DNA of 64,000 bases, from the NCBI RefSeq assembly GCF_000241325.1, contig NZ_BAEI01000006.1, positions 1 to 64,000 on the forward strand. Direction: 5' to 3'. Shown here piece after piece: positions 26,257-36,436 of this stretch. This DNA is from Gordonia polyisoprenivorans NBRC 16320 = JCM 10675. GTDB taxonomy: Bacteria; Actinomycetota; Actinomycetes; Mycobacteriales; Mycobacteriaceae. The notes below the pieces were generated by a model. It had not been told where the DNA came from, ran no database searches, and saw only the letters and a program-made list of their open reading frames with translations. A program made the translations under genes and the position numbers. Position 1 is the stretch's first letter. Each line of letters begins with the position of its first letter.

Positions 26257-27146
26257 GAGAGCTCTCCTTCGTGGTCGTGGTGGGGGACGCCGAGCGCCTC
26301 GGCGAGGTCGCGGCGTGCCAACCGACCGAGCGGAAGATCGACGCCCAAGTGATCGGCAAGACCCAATGCCAGCGTGAGATCTTTCTCGCCCAGGGTTCGA
26401 ACCGATGTGAAGATGCCATACCAGAAATCATCCGGTGCGATCTCGGCGGTGTTGTCGCGCAGCATGATTGCGCCGGCGCCGCCGGTGATGGCATCGGTGT
26501 GGCGGACCACTTTTCCCAATTTCACCAGGTCGATACCGGCTGCCTCGGCAAGGCGGGCGGCCTCGGTGGTTGCGGTGAACGAGATGAAGTGGAGCAGGTT
26601 TCGCGCCAGTTTCATCTTCGTGCCCGCACCGACGTCCGGACCGGCGTGGACCACCATGTCGGAGGTGAGCGCGAACGGTTCCTTGATTCTCTCGTAGGCG
26701 TCGCGCGGGCCGCCGACCATGATCGCCAAACGGCCTTCGGCGGCGCCGGCCGCGCCACCGGAGATCGGGGCGTCGAGCACTGTCACGCCGCGCTCGGCGG
26801 CAGCGGCAGCGAGATCGACTGCCGTCTCCGGAGCGATCGTCGAGTGCACGGTGATGATCGTTCCCGGAGCCGCGGTGCTCAACAATCCGCCGTCGCCGCT
26901 GACGACTGTGCGGACCTGCTCGTCGTCGAGCACGCAGACCCCGATGACGTCGGTGCGAGAAGCCAGGTCTGACAGCGATTCCGCGCGATCGGCCCCCTGA
27001 TCGACGAGCTTGGCGACGGCGTCCTCGGACAAGTCGAACACCGTCATCCCGCCGGCCCACTTGGCGAGGCTGCCGGCCATCGGGCCACCGATGTTTCCCA
27101 GCCCGACATACCCGAGCCGCAGAGAGCCGGCAGCGTCGGTGCTCAC
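26253..27146 (-). CDS. 3-hydroxyisobutyrate dehydrogenase-family NAD(P)-dependent oxidoreductase
   Basis: The 297-residue beta-hydroxyacid dehydrogenase has the Rossmann motif GYVGLGNIGGPMAGSL at about 11-26. DAPISGGAAGAAEGRLAIMV is the substrate-binding signature at about 120-139, and GAGTKMKLARNLL contains the catalytic Lys. The length is normal for the family. GTG 27146 overlaps the SDR stop (GTGA); the longer open frame upstream is antisense noise within the SDR gene. It corresponds to Rv0770 in the conserved aldA operon. The substrate is not known. Confidence 0.85.
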   Translation of the reverse strand: MSTDAAGSLRLGYVGLGNIGGPMAGSLAKWAGGMTVFDLSEDAVAKLVDQGADRAESLSDLASRTDVIGVCVLDDEQVRTVVSGDGGLLSTAAPGTIITVHSTIAPETAVDLAAAAAERGVTVLDAPISGGAAGAAEGRLAIMVGGPRDAYERIKEPFALTSDMVVHAGPDVGAGTKMKLARNLLHFISFTATTEAARLAEAAGIDLVKLGKVVRHTDAITGGAGAIMLRDNTAEIAPDDFWYGIFTSVRTLGEKDLTLALGLADHLGVDLPLGRLARRDLAEALGVPHHDHEGELS

Positions 27147-27880
27147 GACCGGATCACCTGCCCGCCGTCGACATTGAAGATCTGGCCGGTGATCCAGCCG
27201 GCCTCGTCGGACAACAGGAACAGGCACATGCCCACCAGATCCTCGGGTGTACCGAAGCGCTTGAGGGGCAGGCGGTTCACGATGTCGTCGACCATCTCCT
27301 TCGGTGTGGTGCTGCGCGTCGCCTCGGTGTCGATGGGGCCGGGCGCAATGGCGTTGACCCGGATGTTCTGACCGCCGAGCTCGGTGGCCAACTGTTGGGT
27401 GAGCCCGTTGACCCCCACCTTCGCGAGGCCGTAGAAGCCGCTGTACAACCATGCCGCGGTGGAGGATTGATTCACGATCGCACCACCATCGGTCATGTGG
27501 GAGTACACCGCGCGGGTGACGTTGAGCGCGCCGTCGAGATTCACGCTCATGAACTTCTTGTAGTAGTCCCATGGGACGGTGATCAAGAAGTCCAGCTTCA
27601 TCCCGCCGTAGATCGCTGCGTTGTTGACCAGACCGTCGATCCGGCCGTACGTGTCCACGGTGGCCTGCGCGAGTGCGGCCGCCGAGTCGGGGTCGGAGAC
27701 GTCGGTGTGGACGTAGCGTCCACCGATGTCGGCGGCGACCTTCTCGCCGGCCTCGTCGTTGAGATCGGCGACGACCACATTGGCGCCCTCGCCGGCCAGT
27801 GCTCGTGCGTAGGCCTCGCCGATGCCTCCGGCGGCGCCGGTGACGATGACGGTCTTGTCGGTGAATCGTGAAGAAGTCAT
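27143..27880 (-). CDS. SDR-family oxidoreductase
   Basis: The 245-residue classical SDR has VTGAAGGIGEAYARAL near 13-28, VNNAAIYG near 85-92, and the catalytic Tyr/Lys in FYGLAKVGV near 149-157. GQIFNVDGGQ stands at the end. It corresponds to Rv0769 and sits between aldA and the 3-hydroxyacid dehydrogenase gene in the same order as in M. tuberculosis. It is expected to oxidise or reduce an alcohol or ketone in the same pathway as the aldehyde dehydrogenase. Confidence 0.85.
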   Translation of the reverse strand: MTSSRFTDKTVIVTGAAGGIGEAYARALAGEGANVVVADLNDEAGEKVAADIGGRYVHTDVSDPDSAAALAQATVDTYGRIDGLVNNAAIYGGMKLDFLITVPWDYYKKFMSVNLDGALNVTRAVYSHMTDGGAIVNQSSTAAWLYSGFYGLAKVGVNGLTQQLATELGGQNIRVNAIAPGPIDTEATRSTTPKEMVDDIVNRLPLKRFGTPEDLVGMCLFLLSDEAGWITGQIFNVDGGQVIRS

Positions 27881-27911
27881 GTGCTGCTGCTCTTTTCGTT
27901 GAATGATGAGG

Positions 27912-29378
27912 TCAGGCGGGTCGGGCGACGGCCTTGGTCTGCAGATACTCCTCGAAGCCGGCGACGCCCATCTCGCGGCCGATACCCGACGCCTTGTAGC
28001 CGCCGAAGGGCACGTCGGCGGAGTACCAGATGCCGCCGTTGACGGACATGGTTCCGGTGCGAATGCCGTTGACGACCTTGTTGATCCGATCCTCGTCGGT
28101 ACCCCACACCGCTCCGGAGAGTCCGTACGGAGAATCGTTGGCGATGCGGATGGCGTCGTCGTCGCCGTCGTGGGGGAGGATCACCAACACCGGCCCGAAG
28201 ATCTCCTCCTGCGCGACCCGGGACGAATTATCAACCCCGGAGATCAACGTGGGTTCGACGAAGAATCCGGTGGGCTTGTCGGTGGGTCGTCCGCCGCCGA
28301 TCTCGATGGTGCCACCCTCCGCACGTGCGAGTTCGATGTAGGACTCCACACGCTGACGTTGTCGAGCAGAGATCAAGGGCCCGCAGATGGTTCCGGGGTC
28401 GGTCGGGTCGCCCGCGGCGAGTCCGGCGAGGCTGTCGCGGGTGGCGGAGATCGCTTCATCGAGTCGTTCGCGCGGGACGAGCAGTCTCGTGGTGATGGCG
28501 CATCCCTGCCCGGCGTGGGTGACCACGGCGAACGCGGCCATCGAGCACGCGGCCGCGAGATCGGCGTCGTCGAGGACGATGAACGCCGACTTCCCGCCGA
28601 GTTCGAGGAAGACCTTGGTGAGCGATTCCGCGGCAGCGGCCATCACCTTCTTACCGGTGGCGGTGGACCCGGTGAAGGACACGACGTCGACGCGCGGGTC
28701 GCTGCCGAGTTGGGCGCCCACAGCGTGATCGCTGGAGGTGACGATGTTGACGACGCCGGGCGGGAAGTCGGTTTCCTCGGCGATCACCTTGCCGACGAGT
28801 GCCGCACACCAGGGGGTGTCAGGAGCGGGCTTGAGGACGACCGTGCATCCGGCGGCAAGTGCCGGCCCGATCTTGGCGAAGTTGATCTGGTGGGGGAAGT
28901 TCCACGGCGTGATCGCGCCGACGACGCCGGCCGCCTCGCTGCGCACCTCGCGATGGTTCTTCAGACCCATCGGCTTGGCCTCGCCGAGATCGGTGGTCCA
29001 CGAATAATTCTCGGCGAGGTCTGCAAAGTAGCCGAGGTCGTTGATCGGTCCTTCCAGCTGCGGCCCGTGCGTCAGGAACACCGGGCAACCGACTTCGGCG
29101 ACGGTGATATCACGCAGCTCGTCGACGTGCGCGAGCAGGGCGTCGCGCAGCTGCCGGAGGCAACGCGCGCGAAATGAGTGGTCGCGGGACCACGGTGTTT
29201 CGTCGAAGGCGCGTCGGGCGGCGGCGATCGCGGCATCCATGTCGGCGGCGTCGGCGTTGGCCGCCTTGCCGATCGCGGCCTCGGTGGCTGGGTTGATGAC
29301 ATCGAAAGTGCCACCCCCGCCGGGGATCAGCTTGCCGTCGATGAGTAGATCCGAGGCGGATACGGGTCTGAGTGACAT
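27912..29378 (-). CDS. aldA: Aldehyde dehydrogenase (AldA-like)
   Basis: The 488-residue NAD(P)-dependent aldehyde dehydrogenase has VFLELGGKSAFIVLDDADL with the general-base Glu, and HAGQGCAITTRLLV with the nucleophilic Cys. TPWNFPHQINF is the standard cofactor-site segment. ATG 29378 is preferred to ATG 29393 because GGAG lies about 11 bases upstream of it. The gene is divergent from a TetR regulator with an inverted repeat between them, exactly the arrangement of Rv0768 and Rv0767c. It heads a four-gene operon that ends with the CMD gene. Confidence 0.88.
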   Translation of the reverse strand: MSLRPVSASDLLIDGKLIPGGGGTFDVINPATEAAIGKAANADAADMDAAIAAARRAFDETPWSRDHSFRARCLRQLRDALLAHVDELRDITVAEVGCPVFLTHGPQLEGPINDLGYFADLAENYSWTTDLGEAKPMGLKNHREVRSEAAGVVGAITPWNFPHQINFAKIGPALAAGCTVVLKPAPDTPWCAALVGKVIAEETDFPPGVVNIVTSSDHAVGAQLGSDPRVDVVSFTGSTATGKKVMAAAAESLTKVFLELGGKSAFIVLDDADLAAACSMAAFAVVTHAGQGCAITTRLLVPRERLDEAISATRDSLAGLAAGDPTDPGTICGPLISARQRQRVESYIELARAEGGTIEIGGGRPTDKPTGFFVEPTLISGVDNSSRVAQEEIFGPVLVILPHDGDDDAIRIANDSPYGLSGAVWGTDEDRINKVVNGIRTGTMSVNGGIWYSADVPFGGYKASGIGREMGVAGFEEYLQTKAVARPA

Positions 29379-29393
29379 GAACTGGAACTCCAT

Positions 29394-29409
29394 CTGGACA
29401 GGTGTCTGG
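29394..29409. promoter_or_regulatory. Operator candidate between aldA and its TetR gene
   Basis: CTGGACAGGTGTCTGG is a near-symmetric GGACA-N2-TGTC site in the 64-base divergent spacer. It resembles 13693-13708 closely and is probably the binding site of the adjacent TetR protein. Confidence 0.5.
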
Positions 29410-29442
29410 ACTCAAGTTCAAACCTAGTGTAGCGTCGGTCAC

Positions 29443-30030
29443 ATGTCCAGCCCCGTATCCCAGGAATCGACCCGACGGCGACTCTCCGCCCAGCAGGCCG
29501 AAACCGTTGCCCGGCTGACCGACGCCGCGGTGGACGTGCTCAACGACGAGGGCTTCGACGGGTTGACGGTTCGGGTGGTCGCCAAGCGGGCCGGTGTCGC
29601 GCCCGCCACCGCCTACACGTACTTCTCGTCGAAGAGTCACCTTGTGGCCGAGGTGTTCTGGCGCCGACTTGCCGACGGCGTGCCCGACCCCGATCCGGCG
29701 CTCGACCCGGCCGACCGGGTGGCCGCCGTGCTGCGCGATGTCTCCCTGGTGGTCGCCGGCGAGGGCCAACTCGGCGGCGCGGTCACCGTCGCACTGTTGG
29801 GCACCGACCCCGACGTCGAACACCTGCGTCTGCGCATCGGCGGATTCATCCGCCAACGTCTGGCCCAGGCGCTCGAGGTGGACCCGGAGAACCCGGGGCC
29901 GGTCGTCGACGCGCTGGAGATGTTGTACGCCGGCGGGCTCGTGCACGCCGGGATGGGCCACCTCAGCTACGAGCAGACCTCCGAACGTCTGGTCGCCGCC
30001 GCCCACCTGCTGATGGAGAAGCAATCGTGA
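29443..30030 (+). CDS. TetR/AcrR-family regulator (Rv0767c-like)
   Basis: The 195-residue regulator has an HTH in VRVVAKRAGVAPATAYTYFS at about 46-65, then a helical ligand domain with FWRRLADGVPDPDPALDP. It is divergent from aldA and 16 bases upstream of the CYP123-like P450 gene, so it can control both operons. Position and neighbours match Rv0767c. The ligand is unknown; a sterol or fatty aldehyde derivative would fit the operon content. Confidence 0.86.
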   Translation: MSSPVSQESTRRRLSAQQAETVARLTDAAVDVLNDEGFDGLTVRVVAKRAGVAPATAYTYFSSKSHLVAEVFWRRLADGVPDPDPALDPADRVAAVLRDVSLVVAGEGQLGGAVTVALLGTDPDVEHLRLRIGGFIRQRLAQALEVDPENPGPVVDALEMLYAGGLVHAGMGHLSYEQTSERLVAAAHLLMEKQS

Positions 30031-30046
30031 TGATGGAGCACACCCG

Positions 30047-31282
30047 ATGACCGACGCCGTTGCCGTGGCCGGGATGCAGGAGCACATTCCGTTCGATCCG
30101 TACGCCTATGGCTTTCATGAGGATCCGTATCCCACCTATGCTCGCCTGCGCCGCGAGGCGCCGGTGTATTACAACTCCGAGTTGGATTTCTGGGCGCTGG
30201 CCCGGCACGCCGACGTGCGCAGTGCGTTTCGTGACTCGGTGAACCTGTCCAACGCCTGGGGTGTGTCGATGGACCCGGCGTCGTACGGTCCGGACGCACA
30301 CAAGTCGATGTCGTTTCTGGCACTCGACGACCCCAAACACATGCGCATCCGCAAACTGGTGAGCAAGGGCTTCACCCCGCGCCGCGTCAACGACCTCTCC
30401 GGCCGGATCACCGCCCTGACCCACGAACACTGGAGCCGGTGCCTCGACAAGGGCGAATTCGACTACGTCGCCGACTTCGCCGGGCTGCTCCCGATGGACG
30501 TCGTGTCGGAGTTGCTCGGCGTCCCCGAGAGTGACCGGGCGTTCCTGCGCAAGCAGTCGGATCTGCTGCTGCATCGCGAGGAGGGGGTGCTCGACGTCCC
30601 CGAAGCGGCCGTGTACGCGTATATCGAACTGCACAAATACTATTCGGCGTTGATCGCCGAACGCCGCACCAACCTCGGCGACGACCTCGTCTCGGCACTG
30701 CTCACCGCCGAGATCGACGACGAGTCGGGGGACAAGACGGCGCTGTCCGACGACGAGATCGTCGGATTCATGGTGCTGATGGTGGTGGCCGGCAACGAGA
30801 CGACCACCAAACTGCTTGCCAATGCCCTGTATTGGGCCTGGCGCAATCCCGACGAGATGGCGCGTGTCATCGCCGACCCCGACCTGGTACCCGACTGGAC
30901 CGAGGAGACGCTGCGCTACGACAACTCGACGCAGATGGTGCTGCGCCGGGTCGCCGCCGACGTCGACTACGGCGAGCACACCATCGCCGCCGGTCAACGG
31001 GTGTTGCTGCTGGTCGGTTCGGCCAATCGCGACGAGGACGTCTTCGACGACCCCGACCGCTACCGGATCGGCCGGGACTGCGGTCAGGCGCTGATGAGCT
31101 TTGGCATGGGCACCCATTTCTGCCTCGGCGCCCACCTGGCGAGGTTGGAGGCCAACATCGGGCTGACCGAGGTGGCCCGGTCGATCCGATCGGTCGACAT
31201 CGACATCGAGAACGCGGTGCGTGTGCACTCGGTGAACGTCCGCGGCTTCGCCGAACTCCCGGTACGAGTGACGGTGCGCTGA
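30047..31282 (+). CDS. cyp123: Cytochrome P450 (CYP123-like)
   Basis: The 411-residue soluble bacterial P450 has the I-helix oxygen-activation motif AGNETT near residue 248. The ExxR helix is in EETLRYDN, and the heme-binding loop FGMGTHFCLGAHLARLE near 352-368 carries the axial Cys. It sits next to TetR, an SDR, CYP51 and ferredoxin genes, as CYP123 (Rv0766c) does in M. tuberculosis. The family label is by position and general similarity; identity to CYP123 should be confirmed by alignment. Electrons would come from the ferredoxin three genes downstream. Its stop overlaps the next ATG (TGATG). Confidence 0.86.
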   Translation: MTDAVAVAGMQEHIPFDPYAYGFHEDPYPTYARLRREAPVYYNSELDFWALARHADVRSAFRDSVNLSNAWGVSMDPASYGPDAHKSMSFLALDDPKHMRIRKLVSKGFTPRRVNDLSGRITALTHEHWSRCLDKGEFDYVADFAGLLPMDVVSELLGVPESDRAFLRKQSDLLLHREEGVLDVPEAAVYAYIELHKYYSALIAERRTNLGDDLVSALLTAEIDDESGDKTALSDDEIVGFMVLMVVAGNETTTKLLANALYWAWRNPDEMARVIADPDLVPDWTEETLRYDNSTQMVLRRVAADVDYGEHTIAAGQRVLLLVGSANRDEDVFDDPDRYRIGRDCGQALMSFGMGTHFCLGAHLARLEANIGLTEVARSIRSVDIDIENAVRVHSVNVRGFAELPVRVTVR

Positions 31283-32081
31283 TGGCCTTCCTCCCGCACC
31301 CTGCCCGACGCCCGGTCCTGGTGGCCGGCGCATCCTCCGGTATCGGCGCAGCCACCGCCGAATGGCTGGCGGCACAGGGACATCCGGTGGCCTTGGCCGC
31401 GCGCCGTGTCGACCGTCTCCAAGAGCTCGCCGACAAGATCACCACCGCAGGCGGGGAGGCCGTCGCGGTGCCCCTCGACGTCACCGACGAGGCGTCGGTC
31501 CTCGAGTGTGTCGCCAAGTCGCAGGCCGCGATCGGTGACCTCGAGATCGTCGTCGCCGGCGCCGGCGACCTCGCCGTCGGTTTGTCGTACGAGATCTCGC
31601 CTGTCGAGTTCGCCGATCAGATCAACATCCACCTCACCGGCGCCTACCGCCTCTACCGCGCGGTCATCGGCGGCATGATCGAGCGGACGCGCGGGGACTT
31701 CGTGTTCATCGGATCCGATGTGGCACTGCACCCACGGCCGTGGTCGTCGGCGTATGTGGCCGCCAAGTCCGGCATCGACGGTCTCGTCGCGACCATCCAA
31801 CTCGAACTCGAGGGCACCGGCGTGCGCGCCGGGGTGGTGCGGCCGGGCCAGACCCTCACCGGCATGGGCATGAATCTCGACCAGAAGACCACCGAGAACA
31901 TGCTCAACGACTGGATCACGCACGGATTGGCGCGGCACGGCAATTTCCTTGCCCCGGAACACATTGCGCAGGCGGTCGCGGCCATGGTCGCGATGCCGCG
32001 CGGCGCACACATGCGTGCGGTCGAGGTGGAGGCCGAAGGCGCCATCCCCAAGAGCAAACTCCCCCCGAAAGGATCCGACCA

Positions 32082-32085
<4 letters not shown>
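31282..32085 (+). CDS. SDR-family oxidoreductase (Rv0765c-like)
   Basis: The 267-residue SDR has VAGASSGIGAATAEWL near 12-27 and a YVAAKSG catalytic motif near 156-162. It lies between two P450 genes with overlapping start and stop codons on both sides, as Rv0765c lies between cyp123 and cyp51. The asparagine of the usual NNAG motif is replaced (VAGAGDLAV). It probably acts on the hydroxyl or ketone group of the molecule that the P450s oxidise. Confidence 0.84.
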
Positions 32086-33643
<1,558 letters not shown>

Positions 33644-33655
33644 CGAGGACCTTTC

Positions 33656-34198
33656 ATGCCCTTCGATCGTGCCGAACTGGACGAGATGAAGCAGCGTTGG
33701 CTGCAGGCCAACATCGACGCCGAGGCAGCCGGCGACTGGAAACCGTTGGCGGAGTTCTACACCGAAGACGCCACCTACGGCTGGAACTACGGCCCCGACA
33801 AGGATTTCATGGCCGTCGGGCGCGACGAGATCCGTGAGATCGCGCTCGGACAGGAGATGGAAGGCCTCGAGGGCTGGACCTACCCGTATCAGGAATGGGT
33901 GATCGACGATCAGACGGGCTCGATGATCGGACTGTGGAAGCAGATCTATTCCGGCACCCGCGACGACGGTTCCCACTATGCGCTCGAAGGCATCCAGGGG
34001 AGCTGGTTCAAGTATGCCGGTAACTTCCAGTTCTCCTGGCAGCGTGACTTCTTCGACTACGGCAACGTCTCCGCCCTGTTCATCGAGATGCTGAAGAACA
34101 ATGCGATGAGCGACGGCATGCTCAAACGGATCGAGAAGGCCACCGGCGATCAGCCGGGCTGGTATCCGTTCGGCAAGGCGCCGGTGCCCTTCTGGTGA
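33656..34198 (+). CDS. NTF2-like (SnoaL-fold) protein, Rv0762c-like
   Basis: The 180-residue protein has the pattern of NTF2/SnoaL cone folds: an N-terminal helix (LQANIDAEAAGDWKPLAEFY), then TEDATYGWNYG and beta strands with WTYPYQEWVIDDQTG. It lies 12 bases after the ferredoxin gene. By order and length it corresponds to Rv0762c, which follows the ferredoxin gene in M. tuberculosis. The fold includes ketosteroid isomerases and small-ligand binders; no catalytic pair is identified here. Confidence 0.78.
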   Translation: MPFDRAELDEMKQRWLQANIDAEAAGDWKPLAEFYTEDATYGWNYGPDKDFMAVGRDEIREIALGQEMEGLEGWTYPYQEWVIDDQTGSMIGLWKQIYSGTRDDGSHYALEGIQGSWFKYAGNFQFSWQRDFFDYGNVSALFIEMLKNNAMSDGMLKRIEKATGDQPGWYPFGKAPVPFW

Positions 34199-34207
34199 CC
34201 TGAGCCC

Positions 34208-35521
34208 ATGACCGATACAGCCCAAGAGATCCCGGCCCGCACCTACTCCGATCTGTCCGGCGACCAGCTCGCCGACCTCATCCCGGAGCTGCTGTTGTCG
34301 GGGCAACTCATCGATCGCAGCGGGATGGCTCACCTCATCAGCGCCTTCGGCCGGGACACGATGGCACAGGTGGCCATCGAGGAATGGATGGCCGCGAGTC
34401 CGGTCTACACCCACCGGATGCGGAGCGCGTTGGGTATCGACGGTGACGGCGTCGAGGACATGTTCAAATGCCTGCAACTCGACATCGGGGCGCCCCCGCA
34501 GTTCATGGACTTCCGCTACGAGGTCACCGACCACCACCACGGCGCGTTCGTGCTGAATCACTGTGGCGCGCTGATGGATGTCGAGCCGCTCGGCGACGAG
34601 TACGTCACCGCGATGTGCCACGACATCGAGGACCCGACATTCGACGCGACCGCGATCGCCACCAATCGGCGGGCCCGCATCCGGCCGATCCATCGGCCGC
34701 CGCGTCGTCCGGCCGACCGGCACCCGCACTGCGCGTGGACGGTGACGATCGAACCCGACCGTGACGAACTCCCACTGCCGGCCGACGCCGAGACGATGTT
34801 CACCACACGTGCCGCGCAGATCGAGCTGGTGGCGATCGATCCGGACGCCGACGACGGGTTCGTCGACTATCGCGGACCGCTCGTCGCGGACCTGCAGTTC
34901 CGGGAGTGGTCGCACTCCGCGTTGGCGCGAATCGCCGAAGAGGTTGCCCTCCAACACCAATTGCTCGCATTGGGTTTCTGGACGAGCGTGCGTCGCCACG
35001 CCGACTCCGACGAGCAGGCGCGCGAGATCTTCGGCAAACAGTTCACCGGCATCGCGGGGTTGTCGGCGGATCGGTTGCGGCGGGCGCTGCGGCTGGGAAC
35101 CGACGCCGCAGCGCTCGCGCAGGTGATCGCGTTGGTGCCGGTGCTCGGACCCCGCCGCTACACCGGCATCGAGGTCGATGTCGTGGGGGACGAGGTCGTG
35201 GTGACGATCCCCGGCGAGTCCGACGCACGGACCGACGGCGGATGGATCACCCTGCTGACCCACGACCGCATCGAACCGCTGCGCGCGATCGGTGTGGCCG
35301 TGGACCCGAGGTGGGTGGTCACCGAGTGCGCACGTACCGGGAGCACGTCCACCGGCAGCGGGCTCAGTGTGCGGTTCGCGCTCGGCGACGTCGAACAGCC
35401 CGAGAGCGGCGAGGTGGCGATCACCCGGTTCAGTTCCGGCGCCGACTTCGGCTTCACCGACCGCGGCCGCTCGGTCCCGGTCACCGCGCTGCCGATCACT
35501 CCGATCACCAGCGGGGTGTGA
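34208..35521 (+). CDS. Conserved-type hypothetical protein in the CYP51 operon
   Basis: I do not recognise this 437-residue protein. The N-terminal half is helical with a His- and Cys-bearing segment (YEVTDHHHGAFVLNHCGALM, then AMCHDIEDP). A short Arg/Pro-rich stretch (RPIHRPPRRPADRHPH) follows. The C-terminal half has alternating strands ending in FGFTDRGRSVPVTALPIT. No signal peptide or membrane helix is seen. The ATG lies nine bases after the NTF2-like gene, and the stop overlaps the SDR start (TGATG), so it belongs to the operon. The His/Cys-rich part could hold a metal or act like the ATC-hydrolase-type proteins; that is a guess. Confidence 0.7.
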   Translation: MTDTAQEIPARTYSDLSGDQLADLIPELLLSGQLIDRSGMAHLISAFGRDTMAQVAIEEWMAASPVYTHRMRSALGIDGDGVEDMFKCLQLDIGAPPQFMDFRYEVTDHHHGAFVLNHCGALMDVEPLGDEYVTAMCHDIEDPTFDATAIATNRRARIRPIHRPPRRPADRHPHCAWTVTIEPDRDELPLPADAETMFTTRAAQIELVAIDPDADDGFVDYRGPLVADLQFREWSHSALARIAEEVALQHQLLALGFWTSVRRHADSDEQAREIFGKQFTGIAGLSADRLRRALRLGTDAAALAQVIALVPVLGPRRYTGIEVDVVGDEVVVTIPGESDARTDGGWITLLTHDRIEPLRAIGVAVDPRWVVTECARTGSTSTGSGLSVRFALGDVEQPESGEVAITRFSSGADFGFTDRGRSVPVTALPITPITSGV

Positions 35522-36390
35522 TGGTCGAACTCGATCTGGCCGGCCGGGTGGCGATGCTCGCGGGTGCCACCCGGGGTATCGGCCTCTCGGTGGCGTACGC
35601 ACTCGCCGGGCGTGGGGTCTCGCTGGTGATCAACGGACGCGACGACGAGGCCGTGGCCGCGACCGTCGAGGAGATCGTCGGCGGTGGTGGGCAGGCGGTC
35701 GGGGTGTGTGGGCCGGCCGGACACGCCGGCGTCGTGGAGAAGATGGCCGACGCCGCGCTGTCCGGGTTCGGTGCACTCGACATCGCCATCAACTGTGCCG
35801 GGATCGCCGAGCCGCCGGGGTCGACGGTCCTGACGATCACCGAGGACCAGTTCCGGGAACAGATCGACGCTCACCTGATGAGCGCGTTCCACGTCACCTC
35901 GATCGCCGGACGGGTGTTCGCCGAGCAGCAGTCGGGATCGATCGTGCTGACCGGCTCGGCCGCGTCGCTCGGAACCTTCGGTGGCAGTGGATATCCCGCC
36001 GCGAAGGGTGGGGTGAACGCACTCGCGCTCGCCGCGGCCGGTGATCTGCGCGATCTCGGTGTGCGCGTCAACGTCGTGATGCCGGGAGCCAAGTCGCGGT
36101 TGTCGTCGGGGCCGGAGTACGTGCGGCACATCGAAAGCCTGCATGAGCGGGGCATTCTCGACGAGTTCACCCGAGATGCCGCGCTCGATCCGGCTCCACC
36201 CGAGTACGTCGCACCGCTCTACACCTTCCTCGCCAGTGTGGCCGCGTCGGAGATCACCGGTCAGATCTTCAGCGCCGCAGGTGGTTTCATCGGACGATAC
36301 GATCCGCACCAACCCACCTTCGTCGCCTATCGGGATCACGGCGCCACCGCGCCCTACGACATGAGTGAGCTCGCCGACCTGCTGACCTGA
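35521..36390 (+). CDS. SDR-family oxidoreductase
   Basis: The 289-residue SDR has LAGATRGIGLSVAYAL near 13-28, NCAGIAEPPG near 90-99, and a YPAAKGG catalytic motif near 159-165. It has a longer C-terminal tail than a classical SDR (about 30 extra residues, ending DMSELADLLT). It is the last gene of the operon that starts with the TetR gene at 29443, and its start overlaps the preceding stop. It probably acts on a hydroxyl or ketone of the same substrate as the P450s. Confidence 0.83.
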   Translation: MVELDLAGRVAMLAGATRGIGLSVAYALAGRGVSLVINGRDDEAVAATVEEIVGGGGQAVGVCGPAGHAGVVEKMADAALSGFGALDIAINCAGIAEPPGSTVLTITEDQFREQIDAHLMSAFHVTSIAGRVFAEQQSGSIVLTGSAASLGTFGGSGYPAAKGGVNALALAAAGDLRDLGVRVNVVMPGAKSRLSSGPEYVRHIESLHERGILDEFTRDAALDPAPPEYVAPLYTFLASVAASEITGQIFSAAGGFIGRYDPHQPTFVAYRDHGATAPYDMSELADLLT

Positions 36391-36410
36391 CCGAGTGTGG
36401 TTGATCCCGG

Positions 36411-36436
36411 TGAGACTCATTGCTAGTTTCGTCTCA
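36411..36436. promoter_or_regulatory. TGAGAC-N14-GTCTCA inverted repeat at the DUF2236 start
   Basis: Perfect 6-base arms (36411-36416, 36431-36436) end on the first base of the ATG. TGCTAG between the arms could be a -10 element, giving a very short or no leader. Confidence 0.42.
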
